Positions 16,139 through 24,256 of a stretch of DNA of 30,143 nt are shown here, in pieces. Numbering within the stretch: position 1 is the first letter of the stretch; each line of letters opens with the position of its first letter. Origin of the DNA: a virus; IMG/VR virus record IMGVR_UViG_3300046328_000041, positions 1 through 30,143 of that record; one strand, given 5' to 3'. Made by a program: the position numbers and the translations under genes. The notes beneath the pieces are model-generated. The model had not been told where the DNA came from and ran no database searches. It saw nothing but the letters and a program-made list of their open reading frames with translations.

Positions 16139-17110
16139 TTAGACGTTAGTTTTGCTCATAATACGAACCATGTTCTCAGGGCGGTACAGTTTAACACCGT
16201 AACGTGCCGTGGTAACATACTCGTGGCGTTGTTGGTCTTTCTCGTACTCGTAGTCAACTTCTGGCATTTGACGCCATGCACCAACAAACGGAGTAACAGT
16301 CGAAGCAGCCGAGAAGAACAGGTTGGCTTTACCTTTGTTTGTGGAGAAGTCCACGTTTGCAGGAGTACCAGCAGCGTTAGTCAAGGCACTATCCGAAATT
16401 TCTTTCAGGTAGTTCGAGGTATAAACGTCAAAGCCATAGATATTACGGATAAACGTCATACCAGTAGCGATACCCGAAGACACAATACCTTCCCAACGAG
16501 CGTTGTTCGAAACGTCCGTAAGAGTCGAGAGCGTATTCAGAGTGAACTCACACGATGGGTCAACGATAGCAATCAAGTTTGTATCAGGCACGTTAGCCTT
16601 CTTCAAAGCAAAACGCGCACGAGCGAAGTCGCTAACCGAGATAAACGCATTAGTACCCGAAGCAGCCCAACGGTGGTTCACACCATCAATAGCTTGGGTC
16701 GAGTTAGCAGAAACACCAACTTCAGGAGTCGCCAAGGTCGTGGTTTCAAAGTGAGCCATGATTGCACGTTCTTGCTCAGGAACAAAACGCGACTTCAATT
16801 CAGCCGAATAGAACGAGTCCTGTTCAGCTTTTTTGGTGATGTAAGTAGCCGAGGACAGATACTTATCAATGGTGAAGTTGAACTCACCAGTATCCATTGG
16901 GCGGTAGACAACCGAAGTGTCTTCCACATAGTCATCAACTTGTGCTTGACCAATCGAAGGAATGGTGAATTGGTTGCCATCAGGGAAGCCCGACAACATA
17001 CGCACGTATTTTTGAGCCATCATTTCATCGCGCAGGATTTCTTTCAGTTCGCCAGACCAAATCTCGGAACGAGTAAGTTGGTCCATATTAGCAGTGGTCA
17101 TACCAGTCAT
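16139..17110 (-). CDS. Major capsid protein, HK97-like (323 aa)
   Basis: A 323-residue protein in the capsid position after the scaffold gene. The N-terminal LTRSEIWSGELKEILRDEMM and the later WRQMPEVDYEYEKDQQRHEY and VTTARYGVKLYRPENMVRI are typical of podovirus HK97-fold capsid proteins (the ending 'ARYGVKLYRPENMVRI' is a common one). It assembles around the scaffold into the icosahedral head. It has a strong ribosome site (AAGGAG). Codon use is more GC-rich than in neighbouring genes, as expected for the most abundant phage protein. A long open frame on the other strand is a shadow of this codon bias. Confidence 0.9.
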   Translation of the reverse strand: MTGMTTANMDQLTRSEIWSGELKEILRDEMMAQKYVRMLSGFPDGNQFTIPSIGQAQVDDYVEDTSVVYRPMDTGEFNFTIDKYLSSATYITKKAEQDSFYSAELKSRFVPEQERAIMAHFETTTLATPEVGVSANSTQAIDGVNHRWAASGTNAFISVSDFARARFALKKANVPDTNLIAIVDPSCEFTLNTLSTLTDVSNNARWEGIVSSGIATGMTFIRNIYGFDVYTSNYLKEISDSALTNAAGTPANVDFSTNKGKANLFFSAASTVTPFVGAWRQMPEVDYEYEKDQQRHEYVTTARYGVKLYRPENMVRIMSKTNV

Positions 17111-17121
17111 TTATTTTCTCC

Positions 17122-17868
17122 TTAGAGTCCAAAGTTTTTCCCAAGACGTTTTTTGTCTTCCAACATTTGTTGTTGCGTCTTAGGGTCAAAGTAGCGGGAT
17201 TTATCAGTTCTACGAAGGTTTTGGTAATAGTCCCAATTCCGATCCGTAGTGTTCGTTAGGTTACTTCCTTCTGTCCGAATAGTTCCTTTAAACAGGTTAG
17301 GAACTTCTTTCTTGGCTTCACCAATAAGTGTAAAGAAAGCAGTAGGGGACTCAGCAGCAATTTCTTGCATACGGGTTAAACTCATACCAAGTTCTTTGGC
17401 CTTCTTAGCTACAAAAGTGGCCGCTTCTGTACCATAGGTCTTCTCAAGTTCTTGGTTTACAAAATTAACATTAGTCGCAACAACTTTCTCTTTTTCAAGA
17501 GCATTAAGAGTTTCGCTAACAAGGCTTTTAAGATCGTCTCCACCTACTTTTGGCTTGGTATCACCACTAGTAACAGTGCTGCTTTTATCTTCTTTTGCTT
17601 CTTCAGTCTTAACGGAAGCAGTCTCCGTAGCCTTAGTCTGAAGTTGTTCAAGTAACTGTTTAGCGTAGTCTTGTTTAGCCATGTCTTCACGAAGTTGTTT
17701 AGATTGCTCTTCGAGTTGAGCAACATAAGCATCGGCTTCGAGTTTACCTTTAGCTAGAACTTCGACGTCTTTCCAGTTCTCTCCCTTAGCTTTTACGAGT
17801 TGATCCAGAAACGAGGTTTGTTCTTGAGTCTTCTCTTCGGTCCCCGTGGTTTGGGTAAATACGTTCAT
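17122..17868 (-). CDS. Scaffold protein (248 aa)
   Basis: Start chosen at the ATG giving MNVFTQTTGTEEK because AAAAGGA lies right before it; an ATG five codons upstream would lie inside the previous gene. The sequence is acidic and mostly coiled coil (about 25-95: LEAD, QLEEQSKQLREDMAKQ), has no cysteine, and a helical C-terminus (DPKTQQQMLEDKKRLGKNFG). This is the usual layout of podovirus scaffolds, which template the capsid shell and are removed. It lies directly before the capsid gene. Confidence 0.85.
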   Translation of the reverse strand: MNVFTQTTGTEEKTQEQTSFLDQLVKAKGENWKDVEVLAKGKLEADAYVAQLEEQSKQLREDMAKQDYAKQLLEQLQTKATETASVKTEEAKEDKSSTVTSGDTKPKVGGDDLKSLVSETLNALEKEKVVATNVNFVNQELEKTYGTEAATFVAKKAKELGMSLTRMQEIAAESPTAFFTLIGEAKKEVPNLFKGTIRTEGSNLTNTTDRNWDYYQNLRRTDKSRYFDPKTQQQMLEDKKRLGKNFGL

Positions 17869-17869
17869 A

Positions 17870-18109
17870 CTATTCCTTTTCAAGAGTGATAAGTTTAATT
17901 AAGTCATCAATGGCTTGGTTGTACTCATTGATAGCTACTTGACGAGTCTCCCAGTTAGGGACATCGTAATCTCGAACAGAAGGTTTCTTTTTAACTTCCT
18001 GTTCAAGAATTTCTTTCAAAGCATCAAAGGCATTCTTGTAGCCCAATACTTCTCTAATTCTGTTTTCTTTCTCTGGTCCCTTAAGACCCTTAACCCAAGT
18101 AACTTGCAT
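17870..18109 (-). CDS. Hypothetical protein after the portal (79 aa)
   Basis: A small helical, charged protein (LGYKNAFDALKEILEQEVKK; later NEYNQAIDDLIKLITLEKE) between portal and scaffold. The ATG overlaps the portal TAA (TAATG), and its stop sits one base before the scaffold's ATG, so it is translated as part of the packaging-head chain. No TM segment or known motif. It may assist portal or scaffold assembly; I recognise no family. Confidence 0.6.
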   Translation of the reverse strand: MQVTWVKGLKGPEKENRIREVLGYKNAFDALKEILEQEVKKKPSVRDYDVPNWETRQVAINEYNQAIDDLIKLITLEKE

Positions 18110-19842
18110 TACAATCCTAACTGTGCGTCAGTCATAAGACTTTCTTGATTTGAAACCTCTGCATCTTGTTGTTGTTGAGTTGTTTCAAGTTGTTCTTGAA
18201 TCAAGATGTTGTCTCCAAATAAGGTTGGTTCTCCAAGTTCTTCTGCAAGAATTTTAGCGAACTCTTTACCAGAAAGGTGGACACCAACGCTAGGATCAGA
18301 GGATTTAACTTGCCACAACTGGGTAAGATTTTGGACTCTTCTGGCACGTTCTGCGAAGTGTCTTGCACCAACTGGAATGATCTTACCGTTAGCAGTAATA
18401 TCTTCCTTTTTAATGTCTTTAAAAATAGTGACATTATTTTTATCATCAAAAAGGCTAATAGTATCTACAGTATTCATATTGCGGCGAGAAACCTCAAGCA
18501 TCGCATTAAGAATTGGTTCGATAAATACTCTCTCAAGGTGCGCAGTTTTGTGTTCAAAGATGCGAGAAGCTGCGTTTTGTAACGATTGGACTTCAAAGGC
18601 AGTCTTTTCACCAGCAGTTCTAATACCCATAGCTTGCTTAGGAGCGCCAGCCATTTCTTCCATTTTGTTTTCTAGGATAGAAATTTGCATATCTGCTTGC
18701 AATGCAGTACCATCAGGAACTAAATAAGATACATCACCTTCTTCACCTAAGTAGATTCTTGCTGAAGGTTCAAAGTCAAAGTCTTCTACGTCTCCTCTGA
18801 TCTTCATAATTGGATAAGCAATCTGATCAAAGACATCAGCTTTTAGATTCTCTAGGTGGTCGATACGGTACTGCATACCAACTAGATTATCTAATGGACC
18901 CATAGCGTAAAGATTGTCTGGTCTTTGTCTCCAACCAGCATGGAAGATTGGAGCGTGGCCTAGCCAAGAAGGATTCTCTTTATTCTCTAATACGAATGCA
19001 CGATCAACAACGGTGATCATACGATCTTTCATTAAAGACTTATTTTCTACATCATACATATCACCGTAGAAGGTAAGAATTTCTACGTAGTTAGAACTGT
19101 AATATTGTTGAATCGAAGAGAAGCCATCAGCAATAAAGCCATCCGCTTTCTCAAACGAAGTATCACTAGCAACTCTTTGACGAACATCCAGCATTTTTGA
19201 AATAATAGGTTCTAATGCGAAGTTAGTCTCAGCTAAACGAGCAAGTTCACCCAGTGTTTTAATGCTTCTAATAATTTTAGGTGTCTCTACAAATGATGCA
19301 GCTACTGGGTTAAAAACAATGTCGTATGGTGAAATGCGGACTACCTTAGGGCCAACATAACTAGCAATAGATTCTCCAGTCTCTTTTTGTACTGTATTGC
19401 TTACCCAGTCTACTGTAGCAAAGCAGTTACCATACTGGATGTAGTCAAATAGTAAATCAGATGCTGTATTAACAAAGTCTGATTTTCTAATTTTATTTTC
19501 CATATAAGCTTGGATAACATCTCTTTTAATCTTTGTGTTAGCATCTCTAGAGTTAGCCTCCCAACGCATCCACTTTTGTTGTGGAAACAAAGTAGCAAAG
19601 TAGTTAGCATGGAGGTTATCCATGATTTGAGTTAGCTTAGGAGTAGTCGTGGTGTTAGACCAAGGCAGTAAAGAGTTTTGTGTAGTAGTAGTATCTGTAG
19701 CATACAAATAGTTGCGCAGTTGCTTCCACTCAACAATCTTTTGATTGCGAAGCATAGACCACTCAGAATACTTATTACTAATCTCGACAGCTAAGTTATC
19801 GGGATTAATAATATACTCAAAGTCTAATGTAGTCCCAGCCAT
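18109..19842 (-). CDS. Portal (head-tail connector) protein (577 aa)
   Basis: The dodecameric ring at the packaging vertex through which DNA enters and leaves. Recognisable parts are LRNYLYATDTTTT near the start, the DNLHANYFATLFP segment, GPLDNLVGMQYRIDHLENLKAD in the stem region and MGIRTAGEKTAFEVQSLQNAA near residue 410, all typical of T7-type collar proteins. The length is a little above that of T7 gp8 (536). A Gln-rich C-terminus follows (LETTQQQQDAE). It is coupled to terminase by TAATG. Confidence 0.9.
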   Translation of the reverse strand: MAGTTLDFEYIINPDNLAVEISNKYSEWSMLRNQKIVEWKQLRNYLYATDTTTTQNSLLPWSNTTTTPKLTQIMDNLHANYFATLFPQQKWMRWEANSRDANTKIKRDVIQAYMENKIRKSDFVNTASDLLFDYIQYGNCFATVDWVSNTVQKETGESIASYVGPKVVRISPYDIVFNPVAASFVETPKIIRSIKTLGELARLAETNFALEPIISKMLDVRQRVASDTSFEKADGFIADGFSSIQQYYSSNYVEILTFYGDMYDVENKSLMKDRMITVVDRAFVLENKENPSWLGHAPIFHAGWRQRPDNLYAMGPLDNLVGMQYRIDHLENLKADVFDQIAYPIMKIRGDVEDFDFEPSARIYLGEEGDVSYLVPDGTALQADMQISILENKMEEMAGAPKQAMGIRTAGEKTAFEVQSLQNAASRIFEHKTAHLERVFIEPILNAMLEVSRRNMNTVDTISLFDDKNNVTIFKDIKKEDITANGKIIPVGARHFAERARRVQNLTQLWQVKSSDPSVGVHLSGKEFAKILAEELGEPTLFGDNILIQEQLETTQQQQDAEVSNQESLMTDAQLGL

Positions 19843-21371
19843 TAATTACTTCCCCTAAATTTAACTTGCGACCAATCAATGCTACTCTTACGAGAACGGT
19901 TAATTGAAAGAGTAGGTTTTACTGCGATATCAATTGCAGCCGCTAAAGCATCTTTTACGTCATCATGTGGTGGGTGTCTAGCCATTAACTCTTCTTCAAG
20001 AGTCTGAATATTACCACCTCTATAATGCCATATAGAAAGATTGTCGTATCTTGGTTCTAAGGTAGCAGCAATACGCTCTTCTTTAGAACCTTTGTTTGGT
20101 CTGTACTCATCAATAGAAATAGAAAGACCATTAGACTTAATAGTATCTTTTAACTGTTTAACAATAGCCATCTGAGCAACTGTAGTTTCTGCTCTTAGTT
20201 TTCTAAACGACCACTTGGTAGATAACTGTAACAAGTGTTCGAAGTATTCAGAAATTCTATCTGTTTTAAAACGATCAATATCTAGGACATAAATATTATT
20301 CTCAGAATCTACACCAACAACAACGATAGCAGTATAGTCAGCCTTCTTACCTAAACTATAAGCAAAGTCGATAGCAGCAAAGACATTTAGTCTACCACCT
20401 CTATAGTACCAGAAGCCATTCTCTAATGTCAAGAACTTTCTATCGTAATACTGAAACTTGTCTTTAGAAACAGGCACATTGTCAGGATCAGATGGATCAT
20501 TATAGTATTGCGCTCTAAATTGGCCTCTGTCTAGGTATTGTCCACGTTTCTTAGCTAGTACTTTAATATCAAAGCCAAACCACTTACCATCCTTACGTTG
20601 CTGTCTAGGCCATAGGAACTCACCTGTCCCATCACCACGATTCTCTACTGCTCTCTCAAAGATTTCATAGATAGGTTCTTCACCAATCTTATTTCCATCT
20701 TTGTCATAGAGTTCTTCTTGCATCTGCATAAGGTCATTATACAAATCAATAGGATGGTATCTAGTACCTACGACCCATTCTTTTGCTTCTGCACCTTCGA
20801 TAGAAGATAAGAGAGAATACTGGCTTTTAACCTTTTCTCTACCTTCGCCAGTGTAAGCATTTTCGTAAACAACGCAGTCATCAAGAACTGCAATATCGCA
20901 GTGCAAGCCTGTGAGTGATGTAGTAAGACCACCAGTAAAGATTGAAGGGTCACGGATATTCTCCTTCTTTCTATCGGGGTGGTCTAAAGAGATTTCACTA
21001 GAAGTCCACTTTAGTCTCTTACCTTCTTCTGGATGAATGTGTTCAGGCCAGTATCTACGATAGATATCAGATGTAAAGATACCCTTCATAAATCCTAGTT
21101 GTTTTTCAGCTAGGTTAGCAGTAGCAGAGATGTAAAGAACCCTAAGCAAAGGATTCTTAGTTAGTTCCCATACCACACGATATGCAACCATACGAGACTT
21201 CTGATGGTCCCTAGGAAATAGAACTAGCTGGTGGCTCTTATGGTTATCCCTAGTCCACCATTGCAGTAACTCAGAATGACACTGGCCTAATACCTGTTCA
21301 GGTGCAATTAGGTTTACAAAGAACTCTAGATCATTCTCTGCTCTAGTTCTAATATCTTCGATTAAGGACAT
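19842..21371 (-). CDS. Terminase large subunit (509 aa)
   Basis: Start set at the ATG of MSLIEDIRTR, which overlaps the previous TAA (TAATG); a TTG six codons upstream is less likely. The ATPase half shows LVLFPRDHQKSRMVA (Walker-A-like, basic loop) and IAVLDDCVV (Walker B). The nuclease half shows AAIDFAYSLGKKADYTA (first Asp of the RNase H-like site), then a later DDVKDALAAAID containing the acidic pair. The enzyme drives DNA into the head and cuts it. Gene order terminase then portal is as expected. T7's own terminase is at the other end of its late genes, so this order is a different arrangement. Confidence 0.92.
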   Translation of the reverse strand: MSLIEDIRTRAENDLEFFVNLIAPEQVLGQCHSELLQWWTRDNHKSHQLVLFPRDHQKSRMVAYRVVWELTKNPLLRVLYISATANLAEKQLGFMKGIFTSDIYRRYWPEHIHPEEGKRLKWTSSEISLDHPDRKKENIRDPSIFTGGLTTSLTGLHCDIAVLDDCVVYENAYTGEGREKVKSQYSLLSSIEGAEAKEWVVGTRYHPIDLYNDLMQMQEELYDKDGNKIGEEPIYEIFERAVENRGDGTGEFLWPRQQRKDGKWFGFDIKVLAKKRGQYLDRGQFRAQYYNDPSDPDNVPVSKDKFQYYDRKFLTLENGFWYYRGGRLNVFAAIDFAYSLGKKADYTAIVVVGVDSENNIYVLDIDRFKTDRISEYFEHLLQLSTKWSFRKLRAETTVAQMAIVKQLKDTIKSNGLSISIDEYRPNKGSKEERIAATLEPRYDNLSIWHYRGGNIQTLEEELMARHPPHDDVKDALAAAIDIAVKPTLSINRSRKSSIDWSQVKFRGSN

Positions 21372-21640
21372 TAAGGCTCCACAGGCCAAGCTACATTCGT
21401 AGGAAAGCCTGATTGCTTAGAGATATCACGCAACTCTTGACGATAGTCTGCCCACTTATCTTGATCTACTGGTGTATCTAATACTTGAGTCCAGTCAGAT
21501 GCTGTTAGCAGGGTATTACGCTTTGTACGTGTCTCTGCCGCAAGTTGGTCGTTAGATGGCTGCAAAGCTGCAATCTCTGCTGCGGTATACGGGCGAATTA
21601 CTTGCTCACCAGTTTGAGCATTTGTGATTACTTCAAACAT
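21371..21640 (-). CDS. Fibre-associated small protein (89 aa)
   Basis: A small protein, RPYTAAEIAALQPSND near residue 15, then TRTKRNTLLTASDWTQVLDTPV and WADYRQELRDISKQSGFP. This is a very common layout of small proteins that follow phage tail fibre genes and are called tail assembly chaperones (RNxLLxxSDWTQxxDxP.....W..YRQ.LRDI). It couples to the fibre gene by TAATG and to terminase by TAATG. It most likely assists fibre folding. Confidence 0.75.
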   Translation of the reverse strand: MFEVITNAQTGEQVIRPYTAAEIAALQPSNDQLAAETRTKRNTLLTASDWTQVLDTPVDQDKWADYRQELRDISKQSGFPTNVAWPVEP

Positions 21641-22719
21641 TACTTCACCCCATAGATACGAATTGAACCAGCATCAAACGCGCCTGCCGTTACAGATACA
21701 GATACGCTTGTTGTTGCTGTGCTATAACCTGTTTGAGCTAATGTTGCATCACTGGTAAGAATGGCGGGTAAAGCCAATCTAGCTAAAATCGGGCTTGCGA
21801 TGCCATTCACCAAAGAAACTGTAACCATCCCAGAAACTAACCCAGTTGCGGGGGTAGCGTTCATCACCTTGCCTGCGCCAATACTAAAATCCTGAGATGT
21901 TCCGCTGTTATGCGACACCCCATTCCACTCAAGCACAAGTTGCTTGTAAGATGTAAGGGTAAGACCACTTAGGGTTTGGGTAGAGCCACTAGTCGTAGTC
22001 AGTGTACCTAGCAGTGTCATGCCAGTTGAGGACAATAAAGAAGTGGCTACAGCGTCAGTCACAAAAGCAGTAGTAGCTACTTGAGTTGTGTTAGTCCCAG
22101 CACTCGCTGTAGGGGCCGTAGGAGTGCCTATGAGAGCAGGGCTACCTAGTGGTGCTTTAGCATCCAACTGCGTCTGTACGTTGCTCGTTACCCCGTCTAC
22201 GTAGTTTAATTCGGCTGCTGTAGCATTGATACCCAAGTTGATGATAGCTTGTGGTTTATTTGTCAGGTCACTTAGGTTGTTTGTAGTGAGCATATCACCA
22301 GTACCAGCACCAGAGGAACCCTTCTCCGCAAACACTTCTAGTTTACCAGCACCTTGGTCTACGCTGAATGTACCAGAGGTGTGAGCGATCTTAACAATAT
22401 ATACTGTACCATTATACTTTACTAAGTCATTTAGGGCATATACAGTACCCGTGACCCACTGACCTTTCCATTGAGGAACAGTGACGAGAGATGTGACAAT
22501 CTGACCATCAAGAGTTAATTCTCCTGTAATACCAAGATCACCAACATTGTTAATATTATTTCCGTTTAAGTCTAAGTCAGCAAGCATAGCATTAGGTGTA
22601 CTGCCATCTAAGGACAGAGTATTATCAAATGCGTTTCTTAATCCTTGAAAGTTATTATTAAGCTGGGTATTTGAAGCAAACCCAGAAGAAATATTTGTGA
22701 GTGTTGGTTTCTTTGCCAT
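21640..22719 (-). CDS. Tail fibre-type protein (359 aa)
   Basis: The N-terminus KPTLTNISSGFASNTQLNNN, then FQGLRNAFDNTLSLDGSTPN, is a widespread fibre start domain. Next come WVTGTVYALNDLVKYNGTVY (a carbohydrate-binding ChiC-type module, about 88-110), a fibre repeat (NNLSDLTNKPQAIINLGI), and ALIGTPTAPTASAGTNTTQV with ATTAFVTDAV, typical of long fibre shafts. The C-terminus is beta-rich. The second fibre-type gene in the window (the other at 2229-3611). It lies between the putative small terminase and terminase, an unusual place. Its start overlaps the previous stop (TAATG). Confidence 0.8.
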   Translation of the reverse strand: MAKKPTLTNISSGFASNTQLNNNFQGLRNAFDNTLSLDGSTPNAMLADLDLNGNNINNVGDLGITGELTLDGQIVTSLVTVPQWKGQWVTGTVYALNDLVKYNGTVYIVKIAHTSGTFSVDQGAGKLEVFAEKGSSGAGTGDMLTTNNLSDLTNKPQAIINLGINATAAELNYVDGVTSNVQTQLDAKAPLGSPALIGTPTAPTASAGTNTTQVATTAFVTDAVATSLLSSTGMTLLGTLTTTSGSTQTLSGLTLTSYKQLVLEWNGVSHNSGTSQDFSIGAGKVMNATPATGLVSGMVTVSLVNGIASPILARLALPAILTSDATLAQTGYSTATTSVSVSVTAGAFDAGSIRIYGVK

Positions 22720-23231
22720 TAGTTCATTAACCCCATACCTTTAAGTCTAGCAATGTCATCACCTACAGAGTCTTCTTTGTAGGCTTGTTCAGCAGTTTGA
22801 GCAATTTCTACTCTAGCTTTTCTTTTTTGAGCAGCAGAACCTACTTCTTTCCAAGGTTCTTCAATTAAATACTTAGCAGCAGTAAATGCACTACGACCAT
22901 TTTCCTCTACTTCTTTAATAATAGCAGCAAAAGCCTTCTGTTTACGCTTCTGAGAAACTACTTTACGCCATTCTACTAGCTGTTCTGAGACAAATGGAGA
23001 GATTTGTAACTTTAACCAGAATCCTACGTCTCCAAACACCTCTTCAGCAAAGTGTACTTCAGATGGATCATCAACAGTTAGGGCTACGAATAGCTTATAG
23101 AGTGAAATAGCACCATCTTTGTTCTCTCTTGAGAGAGTTAGGACAGAATCTTTGTTATACTCTACAAATAAATCCTTGGTTCTAGATTTATTATTAGTCG
23201 TATATAGGTCAGAATGGGACAAAATAGGCAT
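22719..23231 (-). CDS. Putative small terminase subunit (170 aa)
   Basis: First gene of the minus-strand operon, 18 bases downstream of the -10 element, with the ribosome site AAGGAG. It is highly charged: helices at about 24-38 and 85-125 (QLVEWRKVVSQKRKQKAFAA) and a basic tail (AAQKRKARVEIAQTAEQAYK). Size and place, shortly before terminase and portal, fit a DNA-recognition small terminase, which selects phage DNA for packaging. No helix-turn-helix is obvious, so I hold this as likely rather than certain. It could instead be another early late-operon protein. Confidence 0.5.
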   Translation of the reverse strand: MPILSHSDLYTTNNKSRTKDLFVEYNKDSVLTLSRENKDGAISLYKLFVALTVDDPSEVHFAEEVFGDVGFWLKLQISPFVSEQLVEWRKVVSQKRKQKAFAAIIKEVEENGRSAFTAAKYLIEEPWKEVGSAAQKRKARVEIAQTAEQAYKEDSVGDDIARLKGMGLMN

Positions 23232-23248
23232 AGGTTCTCCTTTCTTCT

Positions 23249-23277
23249 ATTATAGGAGAGGACAGAAAAAATGTCAA
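23249..23277 (-). promoter_or_regulatory. Consensus sigma70 promoter of the late operon
   Basis: Minus strand: TTGACA (23277-23272), a 17-base spacer, then TATAAT (23254-23249): a perfect match to the bacterial consensus with the best spacing. The first gene starts at 23231, and the ribosome site follows the -10. It should be transcribed by host RNA polymerase; four inverted repeats lie just upstream. Confidence 0.92.
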
Positions 23278-23288
23278 CATATACTAAA

Positions 23289-23379
23289 GGTACTAAGAGT
23301 ACCTAATAGTATTTAATACTATTAATAATAAAGAAATAGTAACTATAGGTATCTATAGTACACATATAGTATTCTATAT
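23289..23379. repeat. Four consecutive inverted repeats
   Basis: IR1 GGTACT/AGTACC (23289-23303, 3-base loop). IR2 TAATAGTAT/ATACTATTA (23304-23324, 3-base loop). IR3 ACTATAG/CTATAGT (23342-23359, 4-base loop). IR4 ATATAG/CTATAT (23364-23379, 4-base loop). IR1 and IR2 are adjacent without a gap, and IR3 and IR4 share the core TATAG/CTATA. They start about 12 bases beyond the -35 of the late promoter, so they are candidate operators. Confidence 0.75.
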
Positions 23380-23511
23380 AGGGGCGAACCTTTTCGATTT
23401 CAAGGGGTGATCCTGCATTATCTGATTTTTATTGAGAAAATCTTTAGGTGTAATACAGAATATAAGAGCCACCCCCCTTCCCCCCTGCCTACCCTTTCGG
23501 ATATACCCACG

Positions 23512-23546
23512 TAAACTTTAGTTTATATGTCCTAAACTTTAGTTTA
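23512..23546. repeat. Twin palindromic operator-like boxes
   Basis: TAAACTTTAGTTTA occurs at 23512-23525 and again at 23533-23546. Each is a palindrome of 6-bp arms (TAAACT/AGTTTA) around TT. The repeat distance is 21 bases, exactly two turns of B-DNA, so a dimeric regulator could bind both on one face. Confidence 0.75.
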
Positions 23547-24158
23547 TGTTGCATATATGTCACACATTAGGTATTCCTGAGTGTTTTACTTGGGATTAAT
23601 ACCCGACTAAATTGGTCGCCTTTAATACCTGAGTGTTTTAGTAGGTTTTAAGATATGTCAACAACGCTGACCTATTAACCACATGAAAACAAATAAGAAC
23701 ACGCGCGTATCTATATACACAAAACACCAAGCCCTGTCCTATACTTTCGGATACTTTTATATCCTTTTTCTCTCTTGCTTTCCATTTGGTTATGGTGTCT
23801 AAAGGGACCACGGAAAGACAAGACGGAACAAGACGCAGAACGGAACGGGCCACGGCCTAACAGAAGATGCATTTGACCGATAAAGCCTAGCTAGGTGTAA
23901 GCAAGCCCTAGCAGACTATGCCAAAGAATAGGTTGACTAGCAGACTAAAAAGACACTAGGTTGAATGGGACAAAACAAGATACCACGGCCTCTTGAATAA
24001 CGGCCATGCTCTTTGACATTGTTATCAATACCGCATCACTAGGGCTTGACCGATGATGTGACCTTGACGGGGTTAGCGTGGTTACGCTATGTGGTATGGT
24101 GTGGGTTTAACCCGTGGTATCTTAAGGCAAGCCACGTAAATAAAGGGGCATACTCAAA

Positions 24159-24187
24159 TTGCCATAGATTGCTAGATAGACTATATC
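24159..24187 (+). promoter_or_regulatory. Possible promoter of the rightward operon
   Basis: TTGCCA (24159-24164), a 17-base spacer, then TATATC (24182-24187): five and four of six matches to the sigma70 consensus. Transcription would start near 24194 and the first gene at 24273. The left arm of an inverted repeat (24181-24188) overlaps the -10. It is weaker than the leftward promoter. Confidence 0.4.
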
Positions 24188-24256
24188 CTTTAGTATACTT
24201 AGAACACTAAGAAGAATAGCTAAGGGATATAGCTATTGTCTTTAAGAATAGCTATA
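24181..24256 (+). promoter_or_regulatory. Leader inverted repeats before the first right gene
   Basis: Two overlapping inverted repeats: CTATATCC (24181-24188) with GGATATAG (24225-24232), and TATAGCTATT (24228-24237) with AATAGCTATA (24247-24256), whose 10-bp arms enclose nine bases. They share 24228-24232, so they cannot both form. A small hairpin CTTAG-AACA-CTAAG (24198-24211) lies within the first. The second ends five bases before the AAGGAG ribosome site. Confidence 0.55.

Noticed and set aside
16106-17125. Long open frame (339 codons) on the plus strand over the capsid gene
   Set aside because: It is antisense to a clear capsid gene with biased codons, has no ribosome site and shows low-complexity Arg/Ser-rich residues; a codon-bias shadow.
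23638-23853. Minus-strand 71-codon frame with GTG start in the control region
   Set aside because: No ribosome site, odd composition, and it covers the repeats; treated as chance.
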